Assembly: GCA_012799255.1 (NCBI GenBank)
Contig: JAAZLQ010000338.1
Span: 1-18,112, forward strand
Length of the DNA stretch: 18,112 nt
Source: Bacillota bacterium
GTDB taxonomy: Bacteria > Bacillota_G > Limnochordia > DTU010
Reading direction: 5' to 3'
Position numbers and translations under genes: made by a program. Below, piece after piece: positions 5,787-11,510 of this stretch. The notes beneath the pieces were generated by a model. That model had not been told where the DNA came from, ran no database searches, and saw only the letters and a program-made list of their open reading frames with translations. How positions within the stretch are numbered: position 1 is the stretch's first letter; every line of letters starts with the position of its first letter.

Positions 5787-6020
5787 TTACTTGAAGCCGC
5801 CTTCTTGCTGAATTAAGCTTTTCTCCGCCTCAGCAATCATGCGGCGTACCATGTGGCCACCTACCGCGCCACACTCGCGGGAAGAAATATTGCCCCAATA
5901 ACCAGACTTGTACTCAGGATTAATACCCAGCTCAGATGCCATTTCGTACTTGAACTGATCCATGGCCTGCTTTGCCTCGGGAACGAGGATGCGGTTACTT
6001 CTCCTACTTCTTCTGGCCAT
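5787..6020 (-). CDS. Alpha/beta-type small acid-soluble spore protein
   Basis: SASPs coat DNA in the dormant forespore, hold it in an A-like form and protect it from UV and heat; the GPR protease degrades them at germination. The 77-residue protein has the family layout: a basic N-terminus (MARRSRRSNR), LVPEAKQAMDQFKYEMASELG with the likely GPR cleavage site at E-M-A-S-E (about 26-30), then GNISSRECGAVGGHMVRRMI. The ATG at 6020 has GGGAGGTGA upstream. A near twin lies just upstream at 6094-6375. Compared with Bacillus SspA, the second motif carries ECGAVGG instead of ANGSVGG. No convincing sigma-G promoter was seen. Confidence 0.95.
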   Translation of the reverse strand: MARRSRRSNRILVPEAKQAMDQFKYEMASELGINPEYKSGYWGNISSRECGAVGGHMVRRMIAEAEKSLIQQEGGFK

Positions 6021-6046
6021 CTAAAGACTCACCTCCCCTATTATGA

Positions 6047-6077
6047 GATACCTTGGCGCGCAGTGCGCCAAGGTATC
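6047..6077. repeat. Perfect 13-bp hairpin between the two SASP genes
   Basis: The arms GATACCTTGGCGC (6047-6059) and GCGCCAAGGTATC (6065-6077) flank a 5-base loop. It lies 17 bases after the upstream SASP stop and 27 bases before the next SASP start. Neither side is followed by a T run, so a canonical intrinsic terminator is unlikely; it may be an mRNA stabiliser or a partial terminator. Confidence 0.85.
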
Positions 6078-6093
6078 CATTAAAGCCGCTTAT

Positions 6094-6375
6094 CTACTGA
6101 TTCTGGGGTGGCTCTGGTGGAAAACCTCCACGGAAACCAGTTGTTCCGGTTCCTCCACCTTGGCCAGCCAACGACTGCTGCGCAGCGGCAATCATGCGTC
6201 TCACCATATGTCCACCTACGGCACCACATTCGCGGGATGAAATGTTGCCCCAATAACCTGACTTATACTCAGGATTGATCCCAAGTTCGGTAGCCACCTC
6301 ATATTTAAACTGATTCATGGCTTGGTATGCTTCGGGGATAAGCTTAACGTTTGAACTAGAAGATCCTAATGCCAT
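6094..6375 (-). CDS. Alpha/beta-type small acid-soluble spore protein with a Gly/Pro tail
   Basis: This is a second SASP, 93 residues. Its central part, from about residue 31 (ELGINPEYKSGYWGNISSR through GAVGGHMVRRMIA), is nearly identical to the neighbouring SASP, so the pair arose by duplication or is kept alike by gene conversion. The GPR site region reads YEVATELG instead of YEMASELG. The N-terminus lacks the Arg-rich start of the paralogue. The C-terminus adds about 22 residues rich in Gly, Thr and Pro (GQGGGTGTTGFRGG, then PPEPPQNQ), which is unusual for the family. The ATG at 6375 has GGGAGGTGA 6 bases upstream. Confidence 0.95.
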   Translation of the reverse strand: MALGSSSSNVKLIPEAYQAMNQFKYEVATELGINPEYKSGYWGNISSRECGAVGGHMVRRMIAAAQQSLAGQGGGTGTTGFRGGFPPEPPQNQ

Positions 6376-6460
6376 TCAAATTCACCTCCCTTATCTCCTG
6401 GTAGGCTTAATGTTCCCGGGGATTACACCGCTTAACCGAGTAGACTTCTGGGGAAATTGG

Positions 6461-6494
6461 AAAAAAGAAAACCAGCCGTAAATCAGCTGGTTTC
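6461..6494 (-). terminator. Intrinsic terminator after the ferredoxin gene
   Basis: On the minus strand AAACCAGC (6493-6486) pairs with GCTGGTTT (6476-6469) around a 9-base loop. TCTTTTTT follows. It lies 17 bases after the ferredoxin stop. Confidence 0.85.
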
Positions 6495-6510
6495 TCTAAT
6501 TCTAAGTAAA

Positions 6511-6693
6511 TTATAGACTGATAGCTTCTGTTGGGCATTCGTCTGCAGCGTCTTGGCAGCATCCTGCAGCTTCACAATCGGCCCCTTCAATCACATGAGC
6601 TAGACCATCGTCGCCCATTTCAAAGACATCTGGGCAAACATCGGCACATACTCCACAACCAATACAGAGATCATGATCAACTTTCGGATTCAT
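6511..6693 (-). CDS. Monocluster [4Fe-4S] ferredoxin
   Basis: This 60-residue acidic electron carrier has Cys10, Cys13, Cys16 and Cys53 (CIGCGVC and ECPTEA), which form the pattern of a single [4Fe-4S] cluster. Cys20 and Cys45 or Cys46 could form the disulfide known from Thermotoga-type ferredoxins. The second cluster motif of clostridial 2[4Fe-4S] ferredoxins is absent. The ATG at 6693 has GAGGAGGAAG about 7 bases upstream. It lies 25 bases downstream of the rubredoxin gene, so the two are probably one transcript that ends at the hairpin at 6461-6494. Partner enzymes cannot be told from the sequence. Confidence 0.93.
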   Translation of the reverse strand: MNPKVDHDLCIGCGVCADVCPDVFEMGDDGLAHVIEGADCEAAGCCQDAADECPTEAISL

Positions 6694-6718
6694 TAATAGA
6701 CTTCCTCCTCAAAACAAC

Positions 6719-6877
6719 TTATAATTCTTCGAACATATCCGTCCCTACACCACATTCTGGGCAAGTCCAATCTTCTGGTAAATCCTTAAAATCTACACCC
6801 GGTGGAATATCTTGCGTTGGATCGCCAATGGCTGGATCATAAATGTAACCACACACTGTACATTCCCACTTCGCCAA
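6719..6877 (-). CDS. Rubredoxin
   Basis: This 52-residue rubredoxin carries electrons on one iron held by four Cys. It shows both signatures: Cys6 and Cys9 in [10 protein letters not shown], and Cys39 and Cys42 in WTCPECGVG, plus the conserved [21 protein letters not shown] chose the TTG start at 6877 because AGAGGTGA lies 5 bases upstream and the protein then begins [13 protein letters not shown] at 6886 overlaps that ribosome site. It pairs with the ferredoxin gene downstream. Rubredoxin is the usual electron donor of flavodiiron proteins, and one is encoded 2.8 kb away (fprA). Confidence 0.95.
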   Translation of the reverse strand: MAKWECTVCGYIYDPAIGDPTQDIPPGVDFKDLPEDWTCPECGVGTDMFEEL

Positions 6878-6943
6878 TGCCTTCACCTCTTTCGGATTTT
6901 TGTTCTCTGTTCTATTCTACCTCAACCAAAAAAATCCTACCGC

Positions 6944-7405
6944 TTATTGGATTAGTTCACGAATTGAAGACGGAACCGAGATACCATAAGAGCCGTACAT
7001 TGCTTCTATAACAGGAACAGTTAAATTAACTCCCCCGTAGATAATCCCACTTTCGGGAAGAACAACGTCAATTCCGTTGGCATTAGCAACTTGCCCAATA
7101 ATCTCCAAGATAAAGGCGACTAGATCCACACGCACATTATCTTCAATCTGCTCGAACTGCAACTCATAATAAGCGGCCAGTTCATCTATTTCTTCTTGTG
7201 TTGCTAACTTTTCTGCTTCCTCTTGAACTTCTAAGTAGAGTTTTTCTGCAGATTCCTGTAGTTCCTTATTCTTTACCTCATACTCCGGATGAGAATAAAA
7301 CAAGAACTCAAAATCCACATAACCGATGGATTGCGCAGAAGCCAATGCTGGCAACGATAAAGTCAACATTAATACGAACATGATTCCGAATATTTTCCTT
7401 TTCAA
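6944..7405 (-). CDS. Secreted Skp/OmpH-like protein
   Basis: This 153-residue protein starts with a signal peptide: the basic MKRK, a hydrophobic core, and ASA at 22-24 as the likely cleavage site. The mature part begins SIGYVDFEFLFYSHPEY, like the KIAYVDxxxVFxxHPE start of OmpH/Skp chaperones, then a charged, coiled-coil-like segment (about 45-95). It ends with GIDVVLPESGIIYGG and LTVPVIEAMY, which match the family's end. The TTG at 7405 is chosen because AAAGGAG lies 8 bases upstream and this gives a clean signal peptide. Skp guides outer-membrane proteins across the periplasm in diderms; its job here is uncertain. It lies between the rubredoxin and Rrf2 genes. Confidence 0.8.
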   Translation of the reverse strand: MKRKIFGIMFVLMLTLSLPALASAQSIGYVDFEFLFYSHPEYEVKNKELQESAEKLYLEVQEEAEKLATQEEIDELAAYYELQFEQIEDNVRVDLVAFILEIIGQVANANGIDVVLPESGIIYGGVNLTVPVIEAMYGSYGISVPSSIRELIQ

Positions 7406-7482
7406 GCAGGACACTCCTTTGATTTTCACTGTCATTAGACTATTCCACCCCCGACATATATTTCCTTCTACAGCTTATCTTT

Positions 7483-7899
7483 TTAGGGGGTATTGTCTAC
7501 TAAATCTGCAATCGTCCTCTTTCCTAACACTTCAACGAAAGCCTCCTGGGCCTCTCGCCAAACAGGATGTAGTGGGCAATTGCCCTCCCTGGAACAGTGC
7601 AAATCTTCAGCAAGACACTTGGTAATCGCGATTGGTCCTTCAATCAATTCCACCACGTCTTTAATAGTAATAGAACTGGGGTCCACTTCCAAGCGAACAC
7701 CACCGCCCGGTCCTCTAACCCCGAGTACCCAACCCTGGGCGCCAAGTGTGGCAATAATCTGAGGCAAAAAATTAACCGGGATTTCCTGCCTGGTTGCAAT
7801 AACCTTAGAGGAAATGTACTCTCCCGGATGCTTAGCCAACTCAACCAAAGCACTTACAGCATATTCAGATTTCCTTGTGATTTCCACATCATTCACCAT
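7483..7899 (-). CDS. Rrf2 family transcriptional regulator, probable Fe-S sensor
   Basis: The 138-residue protein has the Rrf2 winged helix: ITRKSEYAVSALVELAKHP at the N-terminus, the recognition segment IPVNFLPQIIATLGAQGWV, and the wing RGPGGGVRL. Cys95, Cys102 and Cys108, with His111 just after, form a cluster-binding arrangement like that of IscR (C-x5-C-x5-C-x2-H; here C-x6-C-x5-C-x2-H). This suggests an [Fe-S] cofactor that senses iron-sulfur status, oxygen or NO. The ATG at 7899 has AAGGGGA about 5 bases upstream. No cysteine desulfurase gene follows, so its target may be elsewhere or among the nearby redox genes. Its leader can hide its ribosome site (7905-7942). Confidence 0.92.
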   Translation of the reverse strand: MVNDVEITRKSEYAVSALVELAKHPGEYISSKVIATRQEIPVNFLPQIIATLGAQGWVLGVRGPGGGVRLEVDPSSITIKDVVELIEGPIAITKCLAEDLHCSREGNCPLHPVWREAQEAFVEVLGKRTIADLVDNTP

Positions 7900-7904
7900 C
7901 CAAT

Positions 7905-7942
7905 CCCCTTGTGAAAACGAAAACTAGTGCAAGGGGGCCTTG
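7905..7942 (-). promoter_or_regulatory. Possible ribosome-site-masking leader of the Rrf2 gene
   Basis: On the minus strand the ribosome site region CAAGGGG (7911-7905) can pair with CCCCTTG (7936-7930) across an 18-base loop. The same CCTTG-bearing arm can instead pair with CAAGG (7942-7938) just upstream. The two pairings exclude each other. No ligand or trigger can be named from sequence. Confidence 0.4.
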
Positions 7943-7961
7943 TATTACGTAACTTACCAAA

Positions 7962-7990
7962 ATTATACTGTTCTTGATAAAATCTGTCAA
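7962..7990 (-). promoter_or_regulatory. Consensus sigma-A promoter of the Rrf2 gene
   Basis: The minus strand has TTGACA (7990-7985), a 17-base spacer and TATAAT (7967-7962), both perfect consensus with ideal spacing. The palindrome TTACGTAA (7945-7952) lies just past the predicted start near 7955 and could be an autoregulatory operator. Confidence 0.9.
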
Positions 7991-8004
7991 GAAAACACCT
8001 TAAC

Positions 8005-8032
8005 TTGCGTGCTTTTACCAATCTGTTACAAT
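8005..8032 (+). promoter_or_regulatory. Candidate promoter of the Ppx/GppA gene
   Basis: TTGCGT (8005-8010), a 16-base spacer and TACAAT (8027-8032) with a TGT extension. It ends 32 bases before the start codon. The -35 box is weak. Confidence 0.5.
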
Positions 8033-8063
8033 AAGAATAGCTTGATACTTGGAGGGCTCAAAA

Positions 8064-9569
8064 ATGGAACGAATTGGCATTATTGATATCGGCTCAAACT
8101 CCATTCGCTTGGTAATCATTGATATTAAGGAGAACCGTGCCCATCACCAGATAGAAAACCTAAAGAAGACGGTACGTCTACGTAGTGGTACCGCTGAACA
8201 TGGTCTTTTGAGGGAAGAAGGCATAGAGTATGCCGTGGAGACGGTTTCGTTGTTCGTCAAGTTCTGTCAAGCACGAAACGTAAAGAAGATAATTGCGGTT
8301 GCCACCGCTGCCGTACGGCGGGCACCAAATGGTAGCAAGCTGATTGAACGTATCCAACTCCAAACTGGCATCCAGACTCAAGTACTTTCTGGCGAAGAAG
8401 AAGCCTACCTAGGCTATATCGGTTTGGTTAACAGTGTCACAGAAACCGCGGGTCTAATGGCAGATTTGGGTGGAGGGGCACTCAAGTTAGTTGGTTTCAA
8501 AGACCGTCTCAACCAAAACTCTGTCACTTTGGATTTTGGTGCAGTTTCACTTATGGAGCAGTTCCAATTACATGACCGTCCCACTCCGGATAACTTGCGT
8601 TCCCTGGAAAACTACCTTGATGACGCATTTAGCCAGATACCCTGGCTGAGCAACTACCCTAAACTCATGGGAGTTGGAGGAACATTTCGTTCGTTGGCCA
8701 GGGTCTACAGAAGCCATGTCAATTATGTACCAGACATCACGGACGGAATTACCATACCTACAGAAGCTGTGGCTGAGATCTACGAAAAACTTAGTTCTCT
8801 AAGCTTGGAGCAACGCCGCCAAGTACCTGGCCTGGAAAAAGCTCGTGCCGACCTTATTATAACCGGAATCGCCATCATTTATCGTCTGCTCCAGGCCAGC
8901 AAGTGTCCAGAACTGATGGTCAGTGCCAGCAGCATCAGGGACGGATTATTCTTTAGACATATCTATCCCCGCGATCCCATTCTGTTTAATGTGCTTACAC
9001 ATCATACCAATAATATCATTGAGTACCATAATCTAGATGAAAACCACCTCAGAAGAGTATCCAACTTAGCAGTAACATTGTTTGACCAATTAGCTCCCCT
9101 ACACGGTCTAGGTAGTGCTGAGCGGAGGATCCTGCTTTTGGCTAGCCTCTTACACGAACTCGGTGTGGTGATCAGCGTGGAGAGCTTGGAAAAGCACACC
9201 CTCTATACGGTACTCCACTCTAGATTTCTCGGGCTTGCCCATCGTGAGCGGGTCATCGTAGCCTACTTGGCCGCCTCCCATGATGATCTTTTCCAGATTA
9301 ATCTTTTGGATTATGTGGAAAATGGACCATTAAGCTCTGGGGACGTTGACATCTTGAAAAAACTTGCTCCTATACTTCAAATTGCCCACAGCCTAGACCG
9401 CTCGCGGGCAGGGGTGGTCACGCACGTCAAAGCTGAGATCGAATCTGGAGTATGTAAACTCAAAGTATTAGGCACTGAAAGGCGAGACCTTGAAGTTGGA
9501 GACGCTAACCAACTTGCGGAAGAATTTGAAAAAGAGTACGGTATTAAGCTCATAGTTGTTGCCGGTTGA
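8064..9569 (+). CDS. Ppx/GppA phosphatase family protein with C-terminal HD-type domain
   Basis: This 501-residue protein has the layout of exopolyphosphatase / pppGpp phosphohydrolase enzymes, which trim polyphosphate or pppGpp. The ASKHA-type N-terminal half (about 1-300) shows DIGSNSIRL (8-16), VATAAVRRA (79-87), SGEEEA (109-114, with the expected catalytic Glu) and GVGGTFRSLA (203-212). The second phosphate motif reads DLGGGALK (134-141) where DIGGGSTE is usual, so the Ser/Thr and the metal-binding Glu are replaced by Ala, Leu and Lys. The C-terminal half (about 310-500) is an HD-like helical domain with LLHELG (362-367) in place of LLHDIG. The ATG at 8064 has GGAGGG 7 bases upstream. Substrate and activity are therefore open. 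Confidence 0.9.
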   Translation: MERIGIIDIGSNSIRLVIIDIKENRAHHQIENLKKTVRLRSGTAEHGLLREEGIEYAVETVSLFVKFCQARNVKKIIAVATAAVRRAPNGSKLIERIQLQTGIQTQVLSGEEEAYLGYIGLVNSVTETAGLMADLGGGALKLVGFKDRLNQNSVTLDFGAVSLMEQFQLHDRPTPDNLRSLENYLDDAFSQIPWLSNYPKLMGVGGTFRSLARVYRSHVNYVPDITDGITIPTEAVAEIYEKLSSLSLEQRRQVPGLEKARADLIITGIAIIYRLLQASKCPELMVSASSIRDGLFFRHIYPRDPILFNVLTHHTNNIIEYHNLDENHLRRVSNLAVTLFDQLAPLHGLGSAERRILLLASLLHELGVVISVESLEKHTLYTVLHSRFLGLAHRERVIVAYLAASHDDLFQINLLDYVENGPLSSGDVDILKKLAPILQIAHSLDRSRAGVVTHVKAEIESGVCKLKVLGTERRDLEVGDANQLAEEFEKEYGIKLIVVAG

Positions 9570-9573
9570 AAAA

Positions 9574-9624
9574 GGGGCTGTTGCAAAAGGAACTCTGATT
9601 GGTTCTTTTTGCACGGCCTTTTTT
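9574..9624 (+). terminator. Intrinsic terminator of the Ppx/GppA gene
   Basis: A long imperfect stem (GGCTGTTGCAAAAGGAAC with GTTCTTTTTGCACGGCC) is followed by TTTTTT (9619-9624). It begins 5 bases after the stop codon. Confidence 0.9.
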
Positions 9625-9642
9625 CATGTCCAGAAACGAGAA

Positions 9643-9666
9643 TACGGGCTCGTTCGCGAGCCCGTA
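9643..9666 (-). terminator. Terminator-like hairpin after fprA
   Basis: A perfect 10-bp GC-rich stem (TACGGGCTCG with CGAGCCCGTA) closes a four-base loop that reads TTCG on the plus strand and CGAA on the minus. It lies 13 bases after the fprA stop. The following minus-strand bases (TTCTCGTTT) are only moderately T-rich. On the plus strand ATTTTT occurs 5 bases later, so it may also back up the Ppx terminator. Confidence 0.7.
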
Positions 9667-9678
9667 CCCTATTTTTCG

Positions 9679-10866
9679 TTAACTTACCGCTTCAGCAATG
9701 GCACCACCTAGGCTAAGGCAGCGTTGTTCGTCTTCGTCGGTGAGGGCAAATCGCGCCTTAACCGGAGGATGGGCAACAACTAATCTCATCTTCTCTAGAC
9801 GTTCCTCTAACAGCGCTGTTGCTTCTCCGCTCCAACCATAGTTCCCGAATACTGCCGCTACTTTCCCCTTTGAGGTAATAGCACTTAACGATTCTAGTAC
9901 CCGCCAAACTGGATAAACTGCATCAGCATTAATTGTTGGCGAGCCCAAGATCAGCGCATCAAAAGAACTAATAGCAGCCTTAATGTCCTCCTCAGGTGCG
10001 CTACCCACATCAATTAAGGTAACATCCACCTGAGAACTTTGCTGCTGTGCCCCTTCCACGATGAGTTCAGCCATCCGTTTTGTGTGTCCATACGCAGAAG
10101 CATAGCCAACTACAATCTTTTTTCGCTCCGACGTTGTTTCTTCATGACTCCAATCTTTGTACAGTCCAATAAATCTTTCAATATCCGTATCCAAGATTGG
10201 TCCGTGACCGGTAGCTATTAGCTCTAGGTCTAAGCCTTCTAGTTTAGTCAAAGCTTCACGAACTTTGGGCTTAAAAGGCCCCATGATATTATTAAAGTAG
10301 TACTTTACCGCATCAGTGAAGTCCATGTCTTGCTGACTAGCGAGAATCTTCCCTTCAGGAAAGCAAAAATGAGATCCGAAACCATCACAAGTAAAGAGTA
10401 CCTGTTCGCCTTCCAAATAAGTCCAGATGGTGTCCGGCCAATGCAAGAAAGGAGCCATAATAAACCTCAATTTTCGATTACCTAGATCCAACACATCATT
10501 TTCCCGCACAATCCTCTTATTAAAGTCCATCTGTACCTGTTCGGACAAAAATTGAATAGCTGGACGCGAACCATGGACAATAAGGTGTGGAGCACGAATT
10601 AAAAGCTCCTTAATGCTACCCGAATGGTCTGGTTCGGTATGATTAACAACTAGATGCTTTAGATCCGCTAAATCAATCTTTTCCTCCAGTTTGGCAAAAA
10701 ATTCATCTTGAAACTCTTTCTTCACCCCGTCAATCAGAACAGGTTGATCCGCTTCGATCAAGTATGAATTATATGTTGTACCAAATTCTGTAGGAATAAT
10801 TACGTCAAATATTTCTAGTTCGGGATCTCTAACCCCTACCCAATGGATGCCTGGACGAACTTGCAT
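9679..10866 (-). CDS. fprA: Flavodiiron protein (A-type flavoprotein)
   Basis: The enzyme reduces O2 to water and/or NO to N2O in anaerobes, usually with electrons from rubredoxin. The 395-residue protein has a metallo-beta-lactamase-like diiron domain (about 1-245) with ligands His76, Glu78, Asp80 and His81 (HTEPDH), His142 (LHWPD), Asp161 (TCDGFGSH) and His221 (ATGHGP). A flavodoxin domain follows (about 250-395) with the FMN phosphate loop YASAYGHTKRM (255-265). There is no fused rubredoxin domain, and the window encodes a free rubredoxin at 6719-6877. The ATG at 10866 has GAGGTGA 5 bases upstream. A promoter with a Fur-like box precedes it, so iron level probably controls it. Confidence 0.96.
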   Translation of the reverse strand: MQVRPGIHWVGVRDPELEIFDVIIPTEFGTTYNSYLIEADQPVLIDGVKKEFQDEFFAKLEEKIDLADLKHLVVNHTEPDHSGSIKELLIRAPHLIVHGSRPAIQFLSEQVQMDFNKRIVRENDVLDLGNRKLRFIMAPFLHWPDTIWTYLEGEQVLFTCDGFGSHFCFPEGKILASQQDMDFTDAVKYYFNNIMGPFKPKVREALTKLEGLDLELIATGHGPILDTDIERFIGLYKDWSHEETTSERKKIVVGYASAYGHTKRMAELIVEGAQQQSSQVDVTLIDVGSAPEEDIKAAISSFDALILGSPTINADAVYPVWRVLESLSAITSKGKVAAVFGNYGWSGEATALLEERLEKMRLVVAHPPVKARFALTDEDEQRCLSLGGAIAEAVS

Positions 10867-10883
10867 CTAAGTCACCTCACACA

Positions 10884-10898
10884 TGATAATGATTCTCA
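10884..10898 (-). promoter_or_regulatory. Fur-type box at the fprA start site
   Basis: TGATAATGATTCTCA on the plus strand fits the 7-1-7 Fur pattern TGATAAT-N-ATTATCA at 13 of 14 defined positions. It overlaps the expected transcription start of fprA. A PerR box would favour TTATAAT-N-ATTATAA and matches less well. Confidence 0.75.
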
Positions 10899-10903
10899 TT
10901 TTT

Positions 10904-10932
10904 ATAATAATGCTTTTCGTCCCATCTGGCAA
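10904..10932 (-). promoter_or_regulatory. Sigma-A promoter of fprA
   Basis: The minus strand has TTGCCA (10932-10927), a 17-base spacer and TATTAT (10909-10904). The Fur-like box follows directly, so a bound repressor would block initiation. Confidence 0.7.
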
Positions 10933-10959
10933 CCCTATAAAAGGAAAAAACTTTTTCTG

Positions 10960-11430
10960 TCACTTTCTTGGCCATTCGCAACTGGCGAGTAGACACTGAA
11001 CAATCTTGCTTAGCCCCTGGGCATCTTCTGCAATAAAACGGTTTAGGACTGGGCTATCCAAATCAAGGACACCCACTAACTCGCCCTCGCAGGTGATCAT
11101 GGGAACCACTAGCTCAGAACGGGATGCTTCATCACAAGCAATATGACCGGGAAACTCATGCACATCTGGAACCACAATTGGTTCACGACGCTCGGCAGCC
11201 GTTCCACACACCCCTTTACCCACAGGTATACGCACACAAGCGGGTTTGCCTTGAAACGGTCCCAAGACAAGTTCCGTTCCTTCTAATAAATAAAAGCCTA
11301 CCCAATTGAGTTCAACCAGTTCCTGAAACAATAAAGCTGAAGTGTTTGCTAAGTTGGCCAACCAATGTTTCTCGCCTTCCAAGAGGCTTGTCAATTGCTT
11401 TGTGAGCATTTCATAATCGGTTTTGTACAA
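10960..11430 (-). CDS. msrC: Free methionine-(R)-sulfoxide reductase (GAF domain)
   Basis: This enzyme reduces free methionine-R-sulfoxide and so repairs oxidised methionine not bound in protein. The 156-residue protein is one GAF domain with the family's three Cys: Cys65 (KPACVRIP), Cys75 (GKGVCGTAA) and Cys99 (FPGHIACDEAS). The rest of the signature, LGPFQGK and ELVVPMI with GVLDLDSP, is also present. The TTG start at 11430 has AGGAGGGGG about 5 bases upstream. It lies between the glucan phosphorylase terminator and fprA, in the same direction as both; together with fprA it makes an oxidative-stress pair. A TATACT -10 at 11452-11457 has a poor -35 partner. Confidence 0.95.
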   Translation of the reverse strand: MYKTDYEMLTKQLTSLLEGEKHWLANLANTSALLFQELVELNWVGFYLLEGTELVLGPFQGKPACVRIPVGKGVCGTAAERREPIVVPDVHEFPGHIACDEASRSELVVPMITCEGELVGVLDLDSPVLNRFIAEDAQGLSKIVQCLLASCEWPRK

Positions 11431-11462
11431 GCTTTCCCCCTCCTTTTCATCAGTATACCGTA

Positions 11463-11495
11463 GAAAAGGACAAAGCGCCAGGATAAGCCTGACGC
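11463..11495 (-). terminator. Intrinsic terminator of the glucan operon
   Basis: On the minus strand GCGTCAGG (11495-11488) pairs with CCTGGCGC (11482-11475) around a CTTAT loop. TTTGTCCTTTT follows. It starts 15 bases after the phosphorylase stop. Confidence 0.8.
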
Positions 11496-11510
11496 CCGGG
11501 TGAATCTCGT

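Noticed and set aside
6376..6460. Sigma-G promoter for the upstream SASP gene
   Set aside because: Only loose fragments of the -10 pattern were found and no -35 partner at the right distance.
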